A stretch of 64,000 bases of DNA from Stereocaulon alpinum (GCA_018257865.1 JAEUBA010000007.1:620001-684000), one strand, 5' to 3'. Shown: positions 45,080 through 57,260, counted from the first letter of the stretch. Numbers and translations: made by a program. The notes: generated from the letters alone by a model not told the origin.

Positions 45080-47617
45080 TCAATATTTGACACTATAGGA
45101 GGGAAGAGGATCTTCCGTCCTAGTACCGCTGGCACCCATTTCCCATGCTGCCTTTTCAATGTTACTCTCTACCAAGTCTTCATCGACAGCAGCCCTTCGC
45201 AGTACCGTCCGAAGAAACTCGGCTAATATGAATAGACCTTCTTCCTTCTGGACCTCTTCATCACATTGACCCAGTCTGGCCAGGCCATGCTCTTCAAGAA
45301 GCTGGTTACGTTGCTCAGCGATTATGCTGAAAACCTGAGCGATCTTCGCTGAATTGGCTTGGCGTAGCGGATTCCGACCTTTGCGTCTTGACCGCCTGGA
45401 GGCGATTCGAGCTTCTTTCTCGCCAATCCCCATCTGGGCGACCTGCAGACTGACCATGCGCGCGGTATCCTTGTCTGGATAGAAGCCAAAAGATTCTTTC
45501 ATCGCGTATAGCGCCACAATAGTGCCTTCTAGGTCGGAGAACACACACATACAACGAATGATCTGGTCATACATATCCTTGCTGAACTCCTGTCGTGCCG
45601 TCTCTCGCTCTCTAGGCCGGGTGCTGAGCTCGGAGAACCAGTTCATCATATCGCACATGAGCTCTCGTGGACCCGGAAAGCTGTCATTGCGATGGATGAC
45701 AAGGCTATCGAGATGCGCTTTCTCGCAATCCCAGAGACAGGCGAAGGTCTCCAAATCTGGTTTCTGTTGTGGTCCAAGCATTTCTTTGTATCTCTTGAAT
45801 GCCGCTTGATGTCGTCCTTTTCGCAAGTCCATATAGAGTAGGTGGTTGATGAGGTGCGTATTTGGCTTAATCTCGGCTACGGAAAGGCATTTTTGGACAA
45901 GCTGTACGTTTTCATCTTGGGAGCGACGGGCGTAATGTTGTAGGAGTAGGGCAAAGGTTTCGACGGTCGCCGGTGCAACAGTACGTCGAAGATGTGTGGG
46001 GATTGTAAGTCCGGAAACGCTCAGAAACGCCGTTGAGTCGATTTCGTTGCGTTTCCGACGCCTGCAGACGAGGTCGAATCTCTCATGTACCATAGCCCAA
46101 GCCATCTTTTCTGCCGCCTCCCTGTCTCGTGCGGTCCCGGATCGTAGCCATGCTCCAATGATGCCGTTCAAGTGCTTGGCGTCTGGTCTGACGCCTCGCT
46201 CGTACATCAACTCAATGACAGATGCAGCAGCGTCTATTGCACCGATGCCAAGAAGCTTCTTTAGCCAGCTTCCAAAGAAGAATTTGTTTTGGAGCCTTTT
46301 CGGAAGAATAGTGAGGCCTGTCAGAGCGATTTTGTTCAAATCGTTCACCGTCACAGCATCTGGCTGTGCGTTACCCATGAAACTGAGTGCTTTCGTGTAG
46401 AGTTCGAGAGAGCCTTGATCAGTCTCTTTCCCAGCAAGCATCATATCCTTGAACACGGCCAGCGCAAAATCCGCGTTTCCGGCGTTCAGAAAGCTTAAAG
46501 TGATATTGTCGTAATCTTCATTGGTGATGTTGATACCGATCTGTGCTTTAAACCGTAGATATAGCACCCAGGCATGCTTGAACCCGGTATCATCTTTACG
46601 CTGTGCCCATGCGTTCAATATTGGGATGAGAATCCGGGACTGCTCCTGATGCCCCTTGCGCAGGAAACTCAACGCGATCGTTTCGGCCTTCTCAGGATCT
46701 CCCTGCGATGCAAATAATCGGACGCCCAACAGCTCGTACTCTTCAAGAGCCTGTCTATCGTCTCCTAGAATTTTCCCCAGCTCTTTCCACTGGGCAATGG
46801 CCTCATCGTGGCGACTCTCGTGACGTAGTGCCTCAGTATAGAGCAGTCTCTCGTAGACATCCAATTGCTTTCCTGCCTTCAGCATGTCTTCGCACAGTAT
46901 CACTAGATGAGAGGCCCAGGTCGCATCCTCGGTCATCATACTCTGCTGACTGGCACAAAGGACGGTCCATGCCTTTTCTGGTACCAAGTGTAGGAAACGG
47001 GGAAGAAAGGCTTTGCACCGTATATAGGACTGCCAAAGCTTCTTGCGTGTGTCTTTGTCGGTAAGATTAGTGGATGCTTTGTAGATATTCACATTCAAAT
47101 TTCGAAGATGATTGTTTTGTTGCGGCGGCAGCTCCCAACGAATTTCAAGCTCTCTCTTCTGCGGAAGATACTTCTGAAGCTCGCGCTTCAGCAGCGCCTT
47201 CTTCCTTCCCTTCCGCGCCTCTTCGAGCTCATCTTGTCTTATTGCTTCCCTAATCCTTTGCTGGTCCTCCTCTGGAAGCTCGGCAAGCATGGGTTCGATA
47301 AAGGTCCTCCCGCCACTGGGGTTCTCCATTTCACGTAGATCTGCATCCAGCTCATCGATCTCGGCCTGAATAGCCCTTGCTTCCTCGCTCACTTCTACAT
47401 CGTGGCTGTTGGGATCTACCCGCCGTCGTTTGGATGACCAAGGGAGTAATTGCTCGAACCATTTTATCGCCGGCTGGTCTGACTTGTCGTCGAACCTGGA
47501 GCATGTGGAGGTGAAAGGTCTGCGGAGCTGTGTAGCTGGCGGATTGGCACAGCATGCTCGGTAGATGCCTAGCTGAACATTGTATGGACGAGCTGGACGC
47601 AAGCTCAAGCGGAGCAT
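45080..47617 (-). CDS. Mitochondrial PPR/TPR-like helical repeat protein
   Basis: A single exon of 845 codons. The N terminus (MLRLSLRPARPYNVQLGIYRACC..., Arg-rich, few acidic residues) looks like a mitochondrial presequence ending before RPFTSTCSRF. Residues about 80-160 are charged and coiled-coil-like. From about 200 on the protein is a string of helix pairs, including KALSFMGNAQPDAVTVNDLNKIA and VIELMYERGVRPDAKHLNGIIGAW, which have the spacing and the VxPD turn of pentatricopeptide repeats. Fungal proteins of this shape bind organelle RNAs and act in processing or translation (for example the CYA5/CCM1 groups). Which of these it is cannot be decided here. Confidence 0.8.
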   Translation of the reverse strand: MLRLSLRPARPYNVQLGIYRACCANPPATQLRRPFTSTCSRFDDKSDQPAIKWFEQLLPWSSKRRRVDPNSHDVEVSEEARAIQAEIDELDADLREMENPSGGRTFIEPMLAELPEEDQQRIREAIRQDELEEARKGRKKALLKRELQKYLPQKRELEIRWELPPQQNNHLRNLNVNIYKASTNLTDKDTRKKLWQSYIRCKAFLPRFLHLVPEKAWTVLCASQQSMMTEDATWASHLVILCEDMLKAGKQLDVYERLLYTEALRHESRHDEAIAQWKELGKILGDDRQALEEYELLGVRLFASQGDPEKAETIALSFLRKGHQEQSRILIPILNAWAQRKDDTGFKHAWVLYLRFKAQIGINITNEDYDNITLSFLNAGNADFALAVFKDMMLAGKETDQGSLELYTKALSFMGNAQPDAVTVNDLNKIALTGLTILPKRLQNKFFFGSWLKKLLGIGAIDAAASVIELMYERGVRPDAKHLNGIIGAWLRSGTARDREAAEKMAWAMVHERFDLVCRRRKRNEIDSTAFLSVSGLTIPTHLRRTVAPATVETFALLLQHYARRSQDENVQLVQKCLSVAEIKPNTHLINHLLYMDLRKGRHQAAFKRYKEMLGPQQKPDLETFACLWDCEKAHLDSLVIHRNDSFPGPRELMCDMMNWFSELSTRPRERETARQEFSKDMYDQIIRCMCVFSDLEGTIVALYAMKESFGFYPDKDTARMVSLQVAQMGIGEKEARIASRRSRRKGRNPLRQANSAKIAQVFSIIAEQRNQLLEEHGLARLGQCDEEVQKEEGLFILAEFLRTVLRRAAVDEDLVESNIEKAAWEMGASGTRTEDPLPSYSVKY

Positions 47618-48383
47618 GAATACCCAGAACGACGATGGTACATAGGCGCTATCAACACATCACTGGACTGTGAGTCTTTGGTTGACGAATTGATCGATTA
47701 TTTCTGGCGTGTATCTAGTGATATCTGTCATATGGTATTCCCACGTTACGCTATCTACAAGAAGCATTTGTTAAAGCCACGAGGCCGCATTACCATTCGG
47801 GTTCACCTCTCATTTCACAATTCCTTCAAGCATCTGACCATTGGATACTGTAGATTAATCTACGTGTTCCATAGGCTCGGCTCCAAAGATGGGGAAAGTG
47901 CTTCAAAGTGCGGTGCTTTTCACTGGAGATTTGCAACCATGTTTCTTGAGCAGTAATGAGATGCCTCCCACAAAATGTTCTCCCTGAAGGCCACGATCTG
48001 CGCTCGGATTTTCTCTGCTGCCCCATTTTGTAAAATGCTCAGTCTGGAACAATGCCTGGTCTATGGCGAATCTTTAGGAAGGACGGGGAGACGCAAGGTT
48101 GAGCTGATGGCAGAAGATGTCTTGTTGCCCTAGCACTCAGTGACCCCAGTGGAGTGTAACGCAAATCGCACGTGACAGCAAAATGCCAGAATGGACACCT
48201 CTACGGGCTGTTTGCTTCAAGGGTTTCAAGTGTAACCTCTGTCTACTGGATGCTAAGGTTGAGAGGATTCGTATTGTCTAGCACACCGTTTACTTCGAAC
48301 CTAGTCACAGTCTGCACTGTGAGTTCAGTAGTTCTACCTACCGATGCGGAGCACCAACAACACGTCGACAGTCCCGGGTCTGC
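47618..48383. other. Intergenic: PPR-gene promoter and helicase 3' region
   Basis: Both flanking genes are on the minus strand, so this holds the promoter of the PPR gene and the 3' end of the helicase transcript. No additional gene is supported. Confidence 0.45.
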
Positions 48384-50520
48384 TTACAGTTCCAAGGTCA
48401 ATCCGGAACCCTTGTTGGAATGACTTCTTTGTTCAATGTATCTGGATCCCACCATGACATTCCTTTCCTCGCGAAGTTCCGAGTGTGGTACGTTGCCGGG
48501 ACGGCCACCTCTTCCACGTCCTCTGCCTCGCACACCAGAACCTCCTCTATTAGACCCTCGTCCTCCGCGCACATCAGAGCCACTTCTATTCGACGGCCGC
48601 CGTCCTGGCACGGGGAAATCTTCCCAGGCTTCGTTCCTAAGGGTGCTCATGGAGTCTGGAACCCCTTGATGTCGGAGTCGCCTGGAGGGGGTCTCATACC
48701 CTGTAGGCGTCTCTGTACCAGGAAATCTTCTCTTGACAGTAGCTTGCCCTTCCTGCAACGGCTTCGCATAGCGAATGCCAGGAACGCCCTTCAGCCCCAT
48801 CTTTCCAATTGTCATCTTCTCCATCTCTGGTACCTCATCGCATTGCATCCCATCTAAGGCAAAATAATTTGCCATTTTGACAAGTTCGGCGGTATTCATC
48901 CGCATTTTGTTTACGAAACCCTTCATGAATCCAAGGTATGCTGAGTAGGCCTTTTGCTTGCTCTTAGGGTCAACACTCTGTAAAGCCCTTAACATCTTGT
49001 CAGCGGCGTTAAGATCATTCAGGACCTTATCCGAGGCCGGATACGGCTTGATTGGGAATTGTCGGTTGACGCTAAGAAAGAATGACTCGATTTGTGTGAG
49101 CAGGATAACGGCACGACCATCCTTGCCGGCACGAGCGGTTCTGCCTACTCTATGAGTGTAGGCGTCCGCGTCAGCTGGAAGTCCCACTTGCAATACGAGT
49201 GAGACATTGGGAAAATCCATTCCTCGACCAACGACTGTGGTAGTGTCAGGTCAAGAAGCAAAGAGCGGGGTGGGACGGAAGGCTATACCGTCAGTAGCGA
49301 AAAGGATCCCATTTTTAGCCATCTTGAAAGCATCGGTTGCTTTCGTTCTGGCTGGTTGAGACATTCGGCTCTGCAACTCGAAAACTTTGAGATTTGTCTG
49401 AGCTTCAAACACTTGAGCATACAAAGCGACAAGGTTCGCTGTTGTACCAAACACTATGATTTTCGACTCTCCCTCGTTGGCTTGTATCTCCTCTCTAATA
49501 AGGGAATAGAGCGCGGTGAATGTATCCGCAATACTAGGGATTATTACAGAGAATTGTGGAACCTTGGCGAGGGTTGGGGGCTCTGATGCATCAAGGGTGG
49601 AGATGGAGACATGATCCTTGCTAAGCACGTGGGAGAGGACCTGTTGCATCTTTGGCGGGATGGTGGCAGAGAAGCACATGCCTTGCCATTGTCCGTTTCT
49701 TCCGCTTTTAGGCGGAAGCGCACGAAGGACTTTAAGTATCTCCGGAAGGAAGCCTGTGGAGGATCAACATTGATGCGTACGTTTGACGGCCAAGAGGCCC
49801 TACCAGCATCCAGCATTCTGTCTGCCTCATCTAAGACCAGTGTCATCATCCCACGAAATTGGACTCTCACTTCTTCCTCACTAAGGTAGTCGTTTAGCCG
49901 GCCAGGGGTGGCCACCATGATTTTTGGGTCTCCACGCGTGAACTTTTTCAACGAAGTTGCCTTTGCGGTCCCTCCAAAGGCCGTGTGGACCTCGAAAGGC
50001 TTCCGCATTTTAGAAACTAGTCTGGAAGCTTCGGCTGCAATTTGAAGCGCCAATTCGCGGGTGGGAGAGAGGACAAGTATAGCGACTTGGCCTTTGGACA
50101 GTGACTGGGTGAGAGCGTTTTGTATGGCTGGGAGCAAGAATGCTGTGGTCTTACCAGTACCTGTCTTTGCTTGAACAAGACTAACACAACGTTCAGCATT
50201 TCCTCCTTAGACAAAAATACGGACATTTACCGCTGCTACGTCGGCGCGATTATTACTGACCAGTCACTCTTCAGAGATGGAAGCCCGCTCAAGACTTTGC
50301 TTTGTACCGGTGTCATGAAATCAAATTTCATGTCTTTCAAAGCTTGCAACAGCATCGGGTCTAATTTGCCCTCCATACTACTGTAGGGTTGCGCGTTGGC
50401 AGCTTTGAGCGATTCGCTCGTATACAAGGCGGCTGTGGTCGACATTGTGAGTGTCGATGTAAAGTAAAGCTTGTGAGAGGACACGAAGCAGGGGCGGGCG
50501 ATATTTCGAGCTAGCAGCAT
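48384..50520 (-). CDS. MSS116: DEAD-box ATP-dependent RNA helicase, MSS116-type (mitochondrial)
   Basis: RNA chaperone of the mitochondrial DEAD-box group, acting in intron splicing and translation. Proposed exons 50520-50261, 50180-49804, 49753-49289 and 49234-48384 give 650 aa; all phases agree. Motifs in order are MTPVQSKVL (Q motif), AKTGTGKT (I), PTRELALQIA (Ia), ATPGRL (Ib), DEADRMLDAG (II), SATIPPK (III), ATDVVGRGMDFP (V) and HRVGRTARAG (VI). The splice at 50260/50181 creates the conserved SDCLVQAKTG and the last splice creates TDVVGRGMD. The N terminus (MLLARNIARPCF...) fits a presequence; a second Met at residue 26 would give a form without it. The C-terminal tail is RGG-rich, typical of RNA binding. 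Confidence 0.92.
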
Positions 50521-50954
50521 TGGCAGCTAATAGACTCAAAGTGATGGATTAAGACAAAGAGTGTTCGCTGACGAGACTGGTCCCGGTTTTGTAAAGAAAG
50601 CGCGGTTAAAGTAGGGATCAGGTCAGGTCTAGCACTCTGTAGCATTGACTCCCAATGCAGCTAGATTATTCTGCCACACGTGATATATCGTTGGCCTGAA
50701 TTTTGACCGCCTGCTTCACGCTATGACCTGCATGGACTAATCAAGGTGCTTGTTTGTTGTTAGTGATCAATAGCCAATTACTTGTTGAAAATTTGCTTTA
50801 AGAAAGTAAACTTTCCCGCCTTGTCCTAGGGCTTCTCCCGCCTGCCCAGCCGCGCGTAAGAGATATCGGCTAGGGCTTGCCATTTCATTAACCTAAAGTA
50901 CTTCACATAGGGTAATCAAATGTTGTCGAGATTGAAGACGCTGGGTTCATCATC
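50521..50954. promoter_or_regulatory. Divergent promoter region MSS116-like helicase / ORC3
   Basis: 434 bp separate the two divergent start codons. A pyrimidine-rich stretch lies near 50817-50845. No defined element was identified. Confidence 0.45.
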
Positions 50955-53416
50955 ATGACTGAGTATGAGGTTAGAGAATACCAGGAACGCTCTTTGTCTT
51001 GGTGCTGACGGCAACTCAGGCATGCTACGTTTTTACTTCCAAGGGTTCGAATGGGCAGGCGCCTCGCCCATCAAAACGAAGGAAGACTGCGCGACTGCCT
51101 GAGTCAGAGGTTCAATATGAAGTCCTCCCATTCATCCCGCTTTTGAGAGGTGCAGAGACACCTAGATGTACAAAGGTTCGACTGGATAGCTTGGAGACCG
51201 CTTGGCGTTCGAAGGACGACCTCATTAATGTAAATTCTTTCAATGTTCGAAGTATTGAAAAGCTTGACGAAGTACATTCACTCAGAAAACCTTTCATACC
51301 GCCAACCTTGATACGATCAAAGAAATAACCTCGTTCATCCGAAGCGATCGTGCTCCGCAGTGAGTGGATACGTAAACCGAACAAGGCACCTGTTAATAGC
51401 ACTCCAGGTCTAGCCGCAGAGTTCGTACTGGCCTACTTCTCGCTGGACCAGATGACAGGGCTTCCACCGATCTATTCGAGTCTATAGCGGAGAGTGTCAA
51501 TAAAGATGAATGTGCCATGTTGATCAATCTGAGCTCAGTGCAAAGCGCCAATCTTAAGACTATTCTCAGATATATGAATCAACAGGCTACAAAACATGAC
51601 CTAGGAGCTGACGAAGACGCCATAACTGATGGGTCAAGGGTTAGCGATAATGTTGGATCCCGGGATAACGAAATTGCTGATGTGCATGTAGACCACTCGA
51701 CAGCTCAATTACGATCTTCAGATCCTCTTCGATCACGTTCAGGATAAAGCAATCAGTAGAGTAGTGGTAGCCTTTCAAGATAGCGAAGCCTTTGAGGGGA
51801 AAATGCTCGCTGAGCTTATGGATGTCTTCAGGTACAAAAGCTGTTTGGATGTCAGCTTGCAGCTAATCTCAGTAGTTCTTGGAACGACCGGATACCACTT
51901 GTGGTCCTATTCAGCATTGTAACATCTGTCGAGGGTTTCCAGAGCAAACTGTCGCGCGCCGCCATCAGAAATCTGGAAGGCCCGGAATTCAAAGTCGGAA
52001 GAGTCAGAATCGAGGAGATCCTCAAGATTATCAATTCGAAACATTCGACGTTATGGTTGAGCGCAGGGTTGAGTAACATGATACTGCAGCGACAGAAGGA
52101 TTATGTTCAGAGCCCATACGCCATGAGCCAAACCTTGAAGGTGAACCTACTGTTCCAGTCCTGCAGTATGAGCGCTAAAGGACATACTAGTATGCCTATA
52201 TGAACCACTATTTCGCAAATCCACTCAGCGTTGCCCTCAATGACGACCCGACTCGTGTCCCGTTGCAGGAAGAGCATTATGAAGCAGTGCGTAATCTACC
52301 GTCTTTCAGAAGGTACATCCTTATCGGCTGTTGGGTATGAGATAGTATCAAGAGTCTAATATTTGAACAGCCATGTACAGAAACTGATTAAGAGTAGAGA
52401 CTACGACACAGTCCGGAATCTGCTCGACGATGATGAAAGCCTGAACGAACTCATAATGCACAAGCTTTGGAGCTCAAGGAAAGCATTAGAGGACCTGGTG
52501 TCAGCCGTGACAGCCCTCTACAGGACGCAGTCTTCCCCAACCTGCAAGACAGACTCTGCTTGGTCAGAGATATATATCCAGGCAATGTCTGGTGAGCTGT
52601 TTAAGTCTACGTTATTTGCGGAGATTCTTAACCAAGCGAAGAAGTTGCCATCAGACACCATGCATGACTTGTTGCGTGATCTCGCAGGAATTTTTCATGA
52701 CAAAGAAATAGAGAAAGTCATAGTGGACCTTGGTAAGCTCACCAGCAATTTGGACGACCCTGAGATACCTCTACGAAGTCAGTACGATATCGATCACGAA
52801 ACGCTTCGCACGACAGTTGTTGCCCAGAGAGTTTCACTAAGCAAGAATACCTCGACTCTATCAGCGCAAGACGCTGCCTACACTAAGATTGTAGATCGTG
52901 CATTCAGTCAGCTTCAAAGGAGGTTTATGTGGGCACTGATCAATCCTCAAACCCTCTTCCTTAATGAGGCTCTGATCTACGACTCAAAATCTCCGCACCG
53001 AGACGTCTTTACTCCAAGACCGCGTTTTGCAATTGAGCGAGCGTTGAGCTCGCCACACGATTACCTCGGTTGTGGATGCTGCGGTAGGGCCGAGGGCGGT
53101 TTATCTGCTACTCAGCCGGCCACGACTATATTGTATCAATTGTATCTAGAATCAGGATCTGCCGTAAATGCGGCGGATCTTTGGTCAGCATTCTGGACTA
53201 TAGTGGGTACGGAAGGAGGTGAGGATGAGGAAGCCGATCGAGAGAAGGTATTGTAAGTACCATTCATGCGCTTCCCCTTTCTACACACCCACAGGCTAAC
53301 AGAGAAATAGGGCGCTCTTTTCGAGGGCGTTGGCCGAGCTGAAGTACTTGGACATGATTAAGAACAGCAGGAAGAAGGCAGACCATTTAGCGAAATTGGC
53401 ATGGAAAGGTCTGTGA
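50955..53416 (+). CDS. ORC3: Origin recognition complex subunit 3
   Basis: Subunit of the six-protein complex that marks replication origins. The gene looks broken at first sight because it has eight short introns. Nine proposed exons (50955-50969, 51020-51229, 51286-51359, 51408-51639, 51704-51831, 51873-52140, 52191-52312, 52371-53252, 53311-53416) give 678 aa with every phase consistent. Readable landmarks are CYVFTSKG..RPSKRRK at the start, RTGLLLAGPDD (degenerate Walker A region), NYDLQILFDHVQDKAISRVVVAFQDSEAF, WNDRIPLVVLFSIVTS, KYAYMNHYFANPLS, HYEAVRNLPSFR and the C-terminal winged-helix end LFSRALAELKYLDMIKNSRKKADHLAKLAWKGL. The first coding exon is only 15 nt. It converges with the next gene, 105 bp between stops. 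Confidence 0.93.
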
Positions 53417-53521
53417 ACGTGGGGAGTCAATGCGTGGATTTTGTTACAATCTTCAAAACATCTTTACTATGCTGCTGTTGTAAGGTATTATATTAGTCGC
53501 ACCCTCATGGATGTCCCAAAG

Positions 53522-54821
53522 CTAGACCATAGGACGTATCCTAGTTATCCTACCCCACCAGCCTATATCGTTGACTGCTGCTGCCTCCATCACCTCCTCT
53601 ATCAGCTGCTCCAGCTCCTCTTCCACTTCTTCATCCTGGACTACAGGTCCCCGTTGAATGATGTCGCCTCTCTGAACGGGTCTCCCATTTTCACCAAGTA
53701 CCATTGCTTCTCTTCTCCGTCGGCGCAGCGCTTGCTCCTCTGGGCTCTGCTCCCTTCCTCTCTCACCTGGTCTAACCTCAATCCCATCATTTGTTCTTGC
53801 TGTATCATCTGTGTGGAAAACAGACCAATCTACTCCCTGCTCAGGATCAACTGGGGGCTCAGCGGCCCCTATGGCCCAGCCAGTGCGCCCACCAGATGGA
53901 TGGGAGATGGCGAAGCCCATGTCAAAGTTCAAATTCTTGTCAATGTGCTCCTCGGCGTCAATCAAATTGTGCTTTTTCATTTGCCTTCGGAGCTCTTCGC
54001 TCCCAAAAAAGCGGCCGAGGACACTTTGCATGGAACATCCGAAATCGCCATCCTCATAAAAGTGATCTCCCTTGGCTATTTCCCATATCAATTTCTTCCT
54101 TTCTGAAAGAGGAAGTTCTCTGCCGCCGAATGGGTAGTGGGCGAGCCAGCTGCCTATGACATTCGCCTGTACATCGGGTTCAGTCTGCAATGGTAGGATA
54201 TAATCAAGAAGCCAGAGAGAGTCACGCTCGCGTTGAGAGCGGTACGAGGAGGACGCTTCTGCGACTCGTGCTTCTGGAAACAGGCCGCGCAAGCAATTGA
54301 TGAGTGCGTGGTAGGTGGATGACTGGCGGAACAATACACGGGCAGCTTCGTTGCTCTGACCTGTCAACTCGCTTTAGTCTATGGCTCAAACATGGTCTCA
54401 ACCTAAGCGAAGGAGCTGCCTTACTAGACTGTGCAACGAATCGAAGGCAGATTAGCGTCCTATCCCGACGCCTAACGTTCGAGCCAGCAAGATCCTGCAT
54501 CATAAGCTCCCAGATGGGCGGCATCGCCCCTCCCTGGAACAGTCTCTCCGTAATTATCTTGATAGACCTGCATCATCTTGAGTACAGGTTCTTGTCACCC
54601 AAAGACGTTGCGTACGCTGCTCGAATGTCCGGGTTTGCGCTCTGTACCAATTGACCGAGTGTCTCAAGTTTGAGGGCTGGTAAGCGTCAGCATGTTCTCT
54701 CATCATTTGATCAGCTGTACACACCATTTTCCGTCTCCTGGCTAAGCATGTCTGGGGGTTTATCATGGTGCGTGATTTCTGATGCTCGCCGTATAGCTAC
54801 GAGCTGCTTGTGTACGACCAT
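53522..54821 (-). CDS. Armadillo/HEAT-like helical protein, fungal, unknown function
   Basis: Proposed exons 54821-54725, 54676-54616, 54567-54425 and 54360-53522 give 379 aa. A TGA in frame near 54590 is removed by a 48-nt intron (GTACGC to ATGCAG) that joins NPDIRAA to SIKIITERL, so the gene is intact. The N-terminal two thirds are helix pairs typical of armadillo-like repeats (ETLGQLVQSANPDIRAASIKIITERL; RRRDRTLICLRFVAQSS; YHALINCLRGLFPE). The C-terminal part is charged, with LRRRRREAM and then an acidic coiled-coil-like EEVEEELEQLIEEVMEAA. No named family is recognised with confidence. Confidence 0.8.
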
Positions 54822-56010
54822 AGCCGTGCAATAGCCCAGCCCAGCTTGGTACTGTTAGCTTTTTGTTATCATGCGCTGGTTGTGCGCTCACCTAGGCCGA
54901 CCCAGAGCCATGCATCGGAAGCCTTGGAAGCCATAACTAGGATACCGAATGATCATACTTGCGGTCTCAGGACCGTTTTCTAACATAGGCGTTCGGTACG
55001 TTACGAGTTTTGACTTCTTCGCGCATACCCTGTTTAGACGCCTTGCCAGTAGGCGAGCGAGGCGAGGAATAGGCAACGCCCTAAAGGATGCCCTAGAGCG
55101 GATCACCTAGGCGGCGTTCCATGTCGCTGAAATGGTCAGATCGGCAAGTTCTAGGGGCTTTCTTCCGCGACCCCGTGTCCGCTTTAGGGCGTCCACTCAC
55201 AGAGATCGCTTATTTGCTGGGTGTGTTCTACTCCCCGCATAGCCCAGCAATAGGGGTTCTCACACCACCGAAAGTTTGGTGGAAACCCACTCAAAAATCC
55301 CTAGAACCAAATTTAAAGATCTGTTTCCCAATTATCCCGAGCCTTCGAGCTCCGCCTAGAAAACCCATCTTTCTGAAACCCCGCGAGTTCTGCAAGTCCT
55401 TCGACTTATGCCCAATACAACAGGCCGAACCCTCTCTTTTTATGTCCTACCTACCTTCTAACGTCCTCCTACGCCGCTGTCGTTATTAGGTTATTCACGT
55501 AGGACTTAATCCACTATTGAAACTAGCTGCAGAGAAAGTGCGACCCTACAAAGCAAGAGCTTTACCCACGAGTAGTCAGGAACAAACGTAACGCTACTAC
55601 TCAGTAGTCCTGCCGTAGATCAGGCATTACAGTATATATATAGAATTTCCCCGAACCTATATCAACACGTGACCCGTCGCCGACCAAGATACTGCCGCTT
55701 TGCTCCCCCGCTAAGGCCCGTTTCGTCGACGTGCTCCCCTATGCTCCCTCTCTGCTCCCTCTCTGCTCCCTCTCTGCTCCCTCATGCTCTCCCTCTGCTC
55801 CCCAGTGCTTCCTTGCCGCGCCCCTGTGCTCCCTCTCTGCTCCCTTATCCTCCCTTGCTTCTCTGCTGCCATCACACGTTACAAGGGACCAAATTAGACG
55901 AAATGGATATTGGAGATCTACCAAAAGGTATCGACGCAATGCATATTGTATTGTTCCTATAGACGGACTACTTATATCTAATAGGGTTTTTGTTCTTCGT
56001 AACTCTAAAA
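54822..56010. other. Intergenic with minisatellite
   Basis: About 1.2 kb with no convincing gene. One 122-codon plus-strand frame (55121-55489) lacks recognisable content and is not called. It contains the 11-bp minisatellite described separately. Confidence 0.4.
55731..55850. repeat. TGCTCCCTCTC minisatellite (11-bp unit)
   Basis: Four near-perfect tandem copies of an 11-base pyrimidine-rich unit at about 55742-55785, followed by degenerate copies to about 55850. Two overlapping plus-strand frames through it are repeat artefacts. Confidence 0.8.
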
Positions 56011-57172
56011 TTAATCCTCCAGTCCAAGTTGTGGCATTTCTACGATCTCCTCCTCCTCCCCGGCCGACTCTGTCTGAGGTGACGAGAGATACGGTACATA
56101 GACCTTTGACCATACTTCTCCAGTGAAATTACTGGTTTCCTGGTCTCGCTGCTCGGCGGCCTTGGTGGGTGTCACGGTCGGAGAGCATTTTATGGCAGAT
56201 TCCAGAATAGTGACGATGAAATTGAAGATAGTTTTGCCACCTTCTGGAGTCATGACATCGTAGGGCACAGATGATTCAACTTCCCCGTCAGCGTTGATGG
56301 CCATAAAGCAGTATCGGTATCCGTCAGTATAAAATCCTTGGGTAGCCGCATTTGTCTTCCCAGCTCTTATACGTAGCTCTCGCAGTATCGCGAGATACGT
56401 AACAAGTTGTCGTTCAGCAGTTGAAAACAAATCACGTCGCTTTGCCTCCATTGCCACAAGGAATGTGCTATGGGTAGCACCGTTCCGGCCGCTGTAACCA
56501 AAGCCCCAATCTGCACGTCCAGCAACACGGACTTTCTCATTCGTATTTGGGTCCATAACTTCGACAGCCAACTCCATCTCTGGAAAGACCCGGACCATCT
56601 CTCGAACTTCATAACTTTGTGGGGTGCCTGGGCGAGACGCAACCTTTCGTTTCTTTGGCGTAGAATGGAGTTCCATGATATGTAATTTGCAGGCTATTAG
56701 CATCATGTCGACAGCAATACGGCTCGTGGCTTCGGTAGCGTCGTTATATAACACTCTTGTCAAGTCGCTGAGGTTGTCCACTAAGCATCAGAAGAGGGCA
56801 GTACGTTAGTCTACAGACAGATACTGCAAATTGGATGTGGCTGGTACTCAGTCTCTGCGGCATTTCATACTGCTCGCGTTGCAATTTCCATGCCTTCGAT
56901 CCCATCCTACTCAAGTCGATACAAATATCGAAAAGCGCCGCCAAACTCTCTATTGTGGCATCGGTGGCAGCTAGCTGTAAGCTGGTCAGTTTTCGTAACA
57001 TATATAAGGCGGAAAGGTGATGGAATACAGTCTTTCCCTTCTTGGAACTGAGGATTGTATCGAGCATGACTTGGAATTTGGCGAGCGGATCCCGGTGTCG
57101 AGCGATTTGGGAGAGGCTTTCAACAACCCACCTTGTGGGAACAGTAGCCTTAGCCGAAATGAACATGGACAT
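56011..57172 (-). CDS. Fungal PD-(D/E)XK nuclease-like protein
   Basis: Proposed exons 57172-56848 and 56780-56011 give 364 aa. The intron (GTACCAG to GATGCTTAG) rebuilds an ATG codon, so the second exon's MDNLSDLTRVL is internal. The N-terminal ~110 residues are helical. The core has EVMDPNTNEKVRVAGRADWGFGY followed about 20 residues later by FLVAMEAKRRD. That D...ExK spacing resembles the PD-(D/E)XK nuclease fold (D of GRADW, E and K of MEAK), as in many fungal lineage-specific proteins of unknown role. The frame before 57172 is open (TTG at 57181), so an upstream exon is possible. It sits next to a RIP-damaged patch at 57261-57413. Confidence 0.65.
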
Positions 57173-57260
57173 CTCGAACAAAGCTCAGTATTGTGATATG
57201 CCAGTCAAAACAGTAGAGAGGACGAAAGTATGATGTAGTGTGATTCTAACAGAGCAGAGG

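Noticed and set aside
51230..51703. ORC3 read as a frameshifted pseudogene
   Set aside because: Three short introns with normal splice sites and branch sites restore one continuous frame.
54567..54620. In-frame TGA suggesting that the helical-repeat gene is a pseudogene
   Set aside because: A 48-nt intron with consensus ends removes the stop and joins RAA to SIKIITERL in phase.
55669..56126. Plus-strand ORFs of 97 and 131 codons rich in Leu/Pro/Ser
   Set aside because: They are produced by the 11-bp CT-rich minisatellite and overlap the nuclease-like gene antisense.
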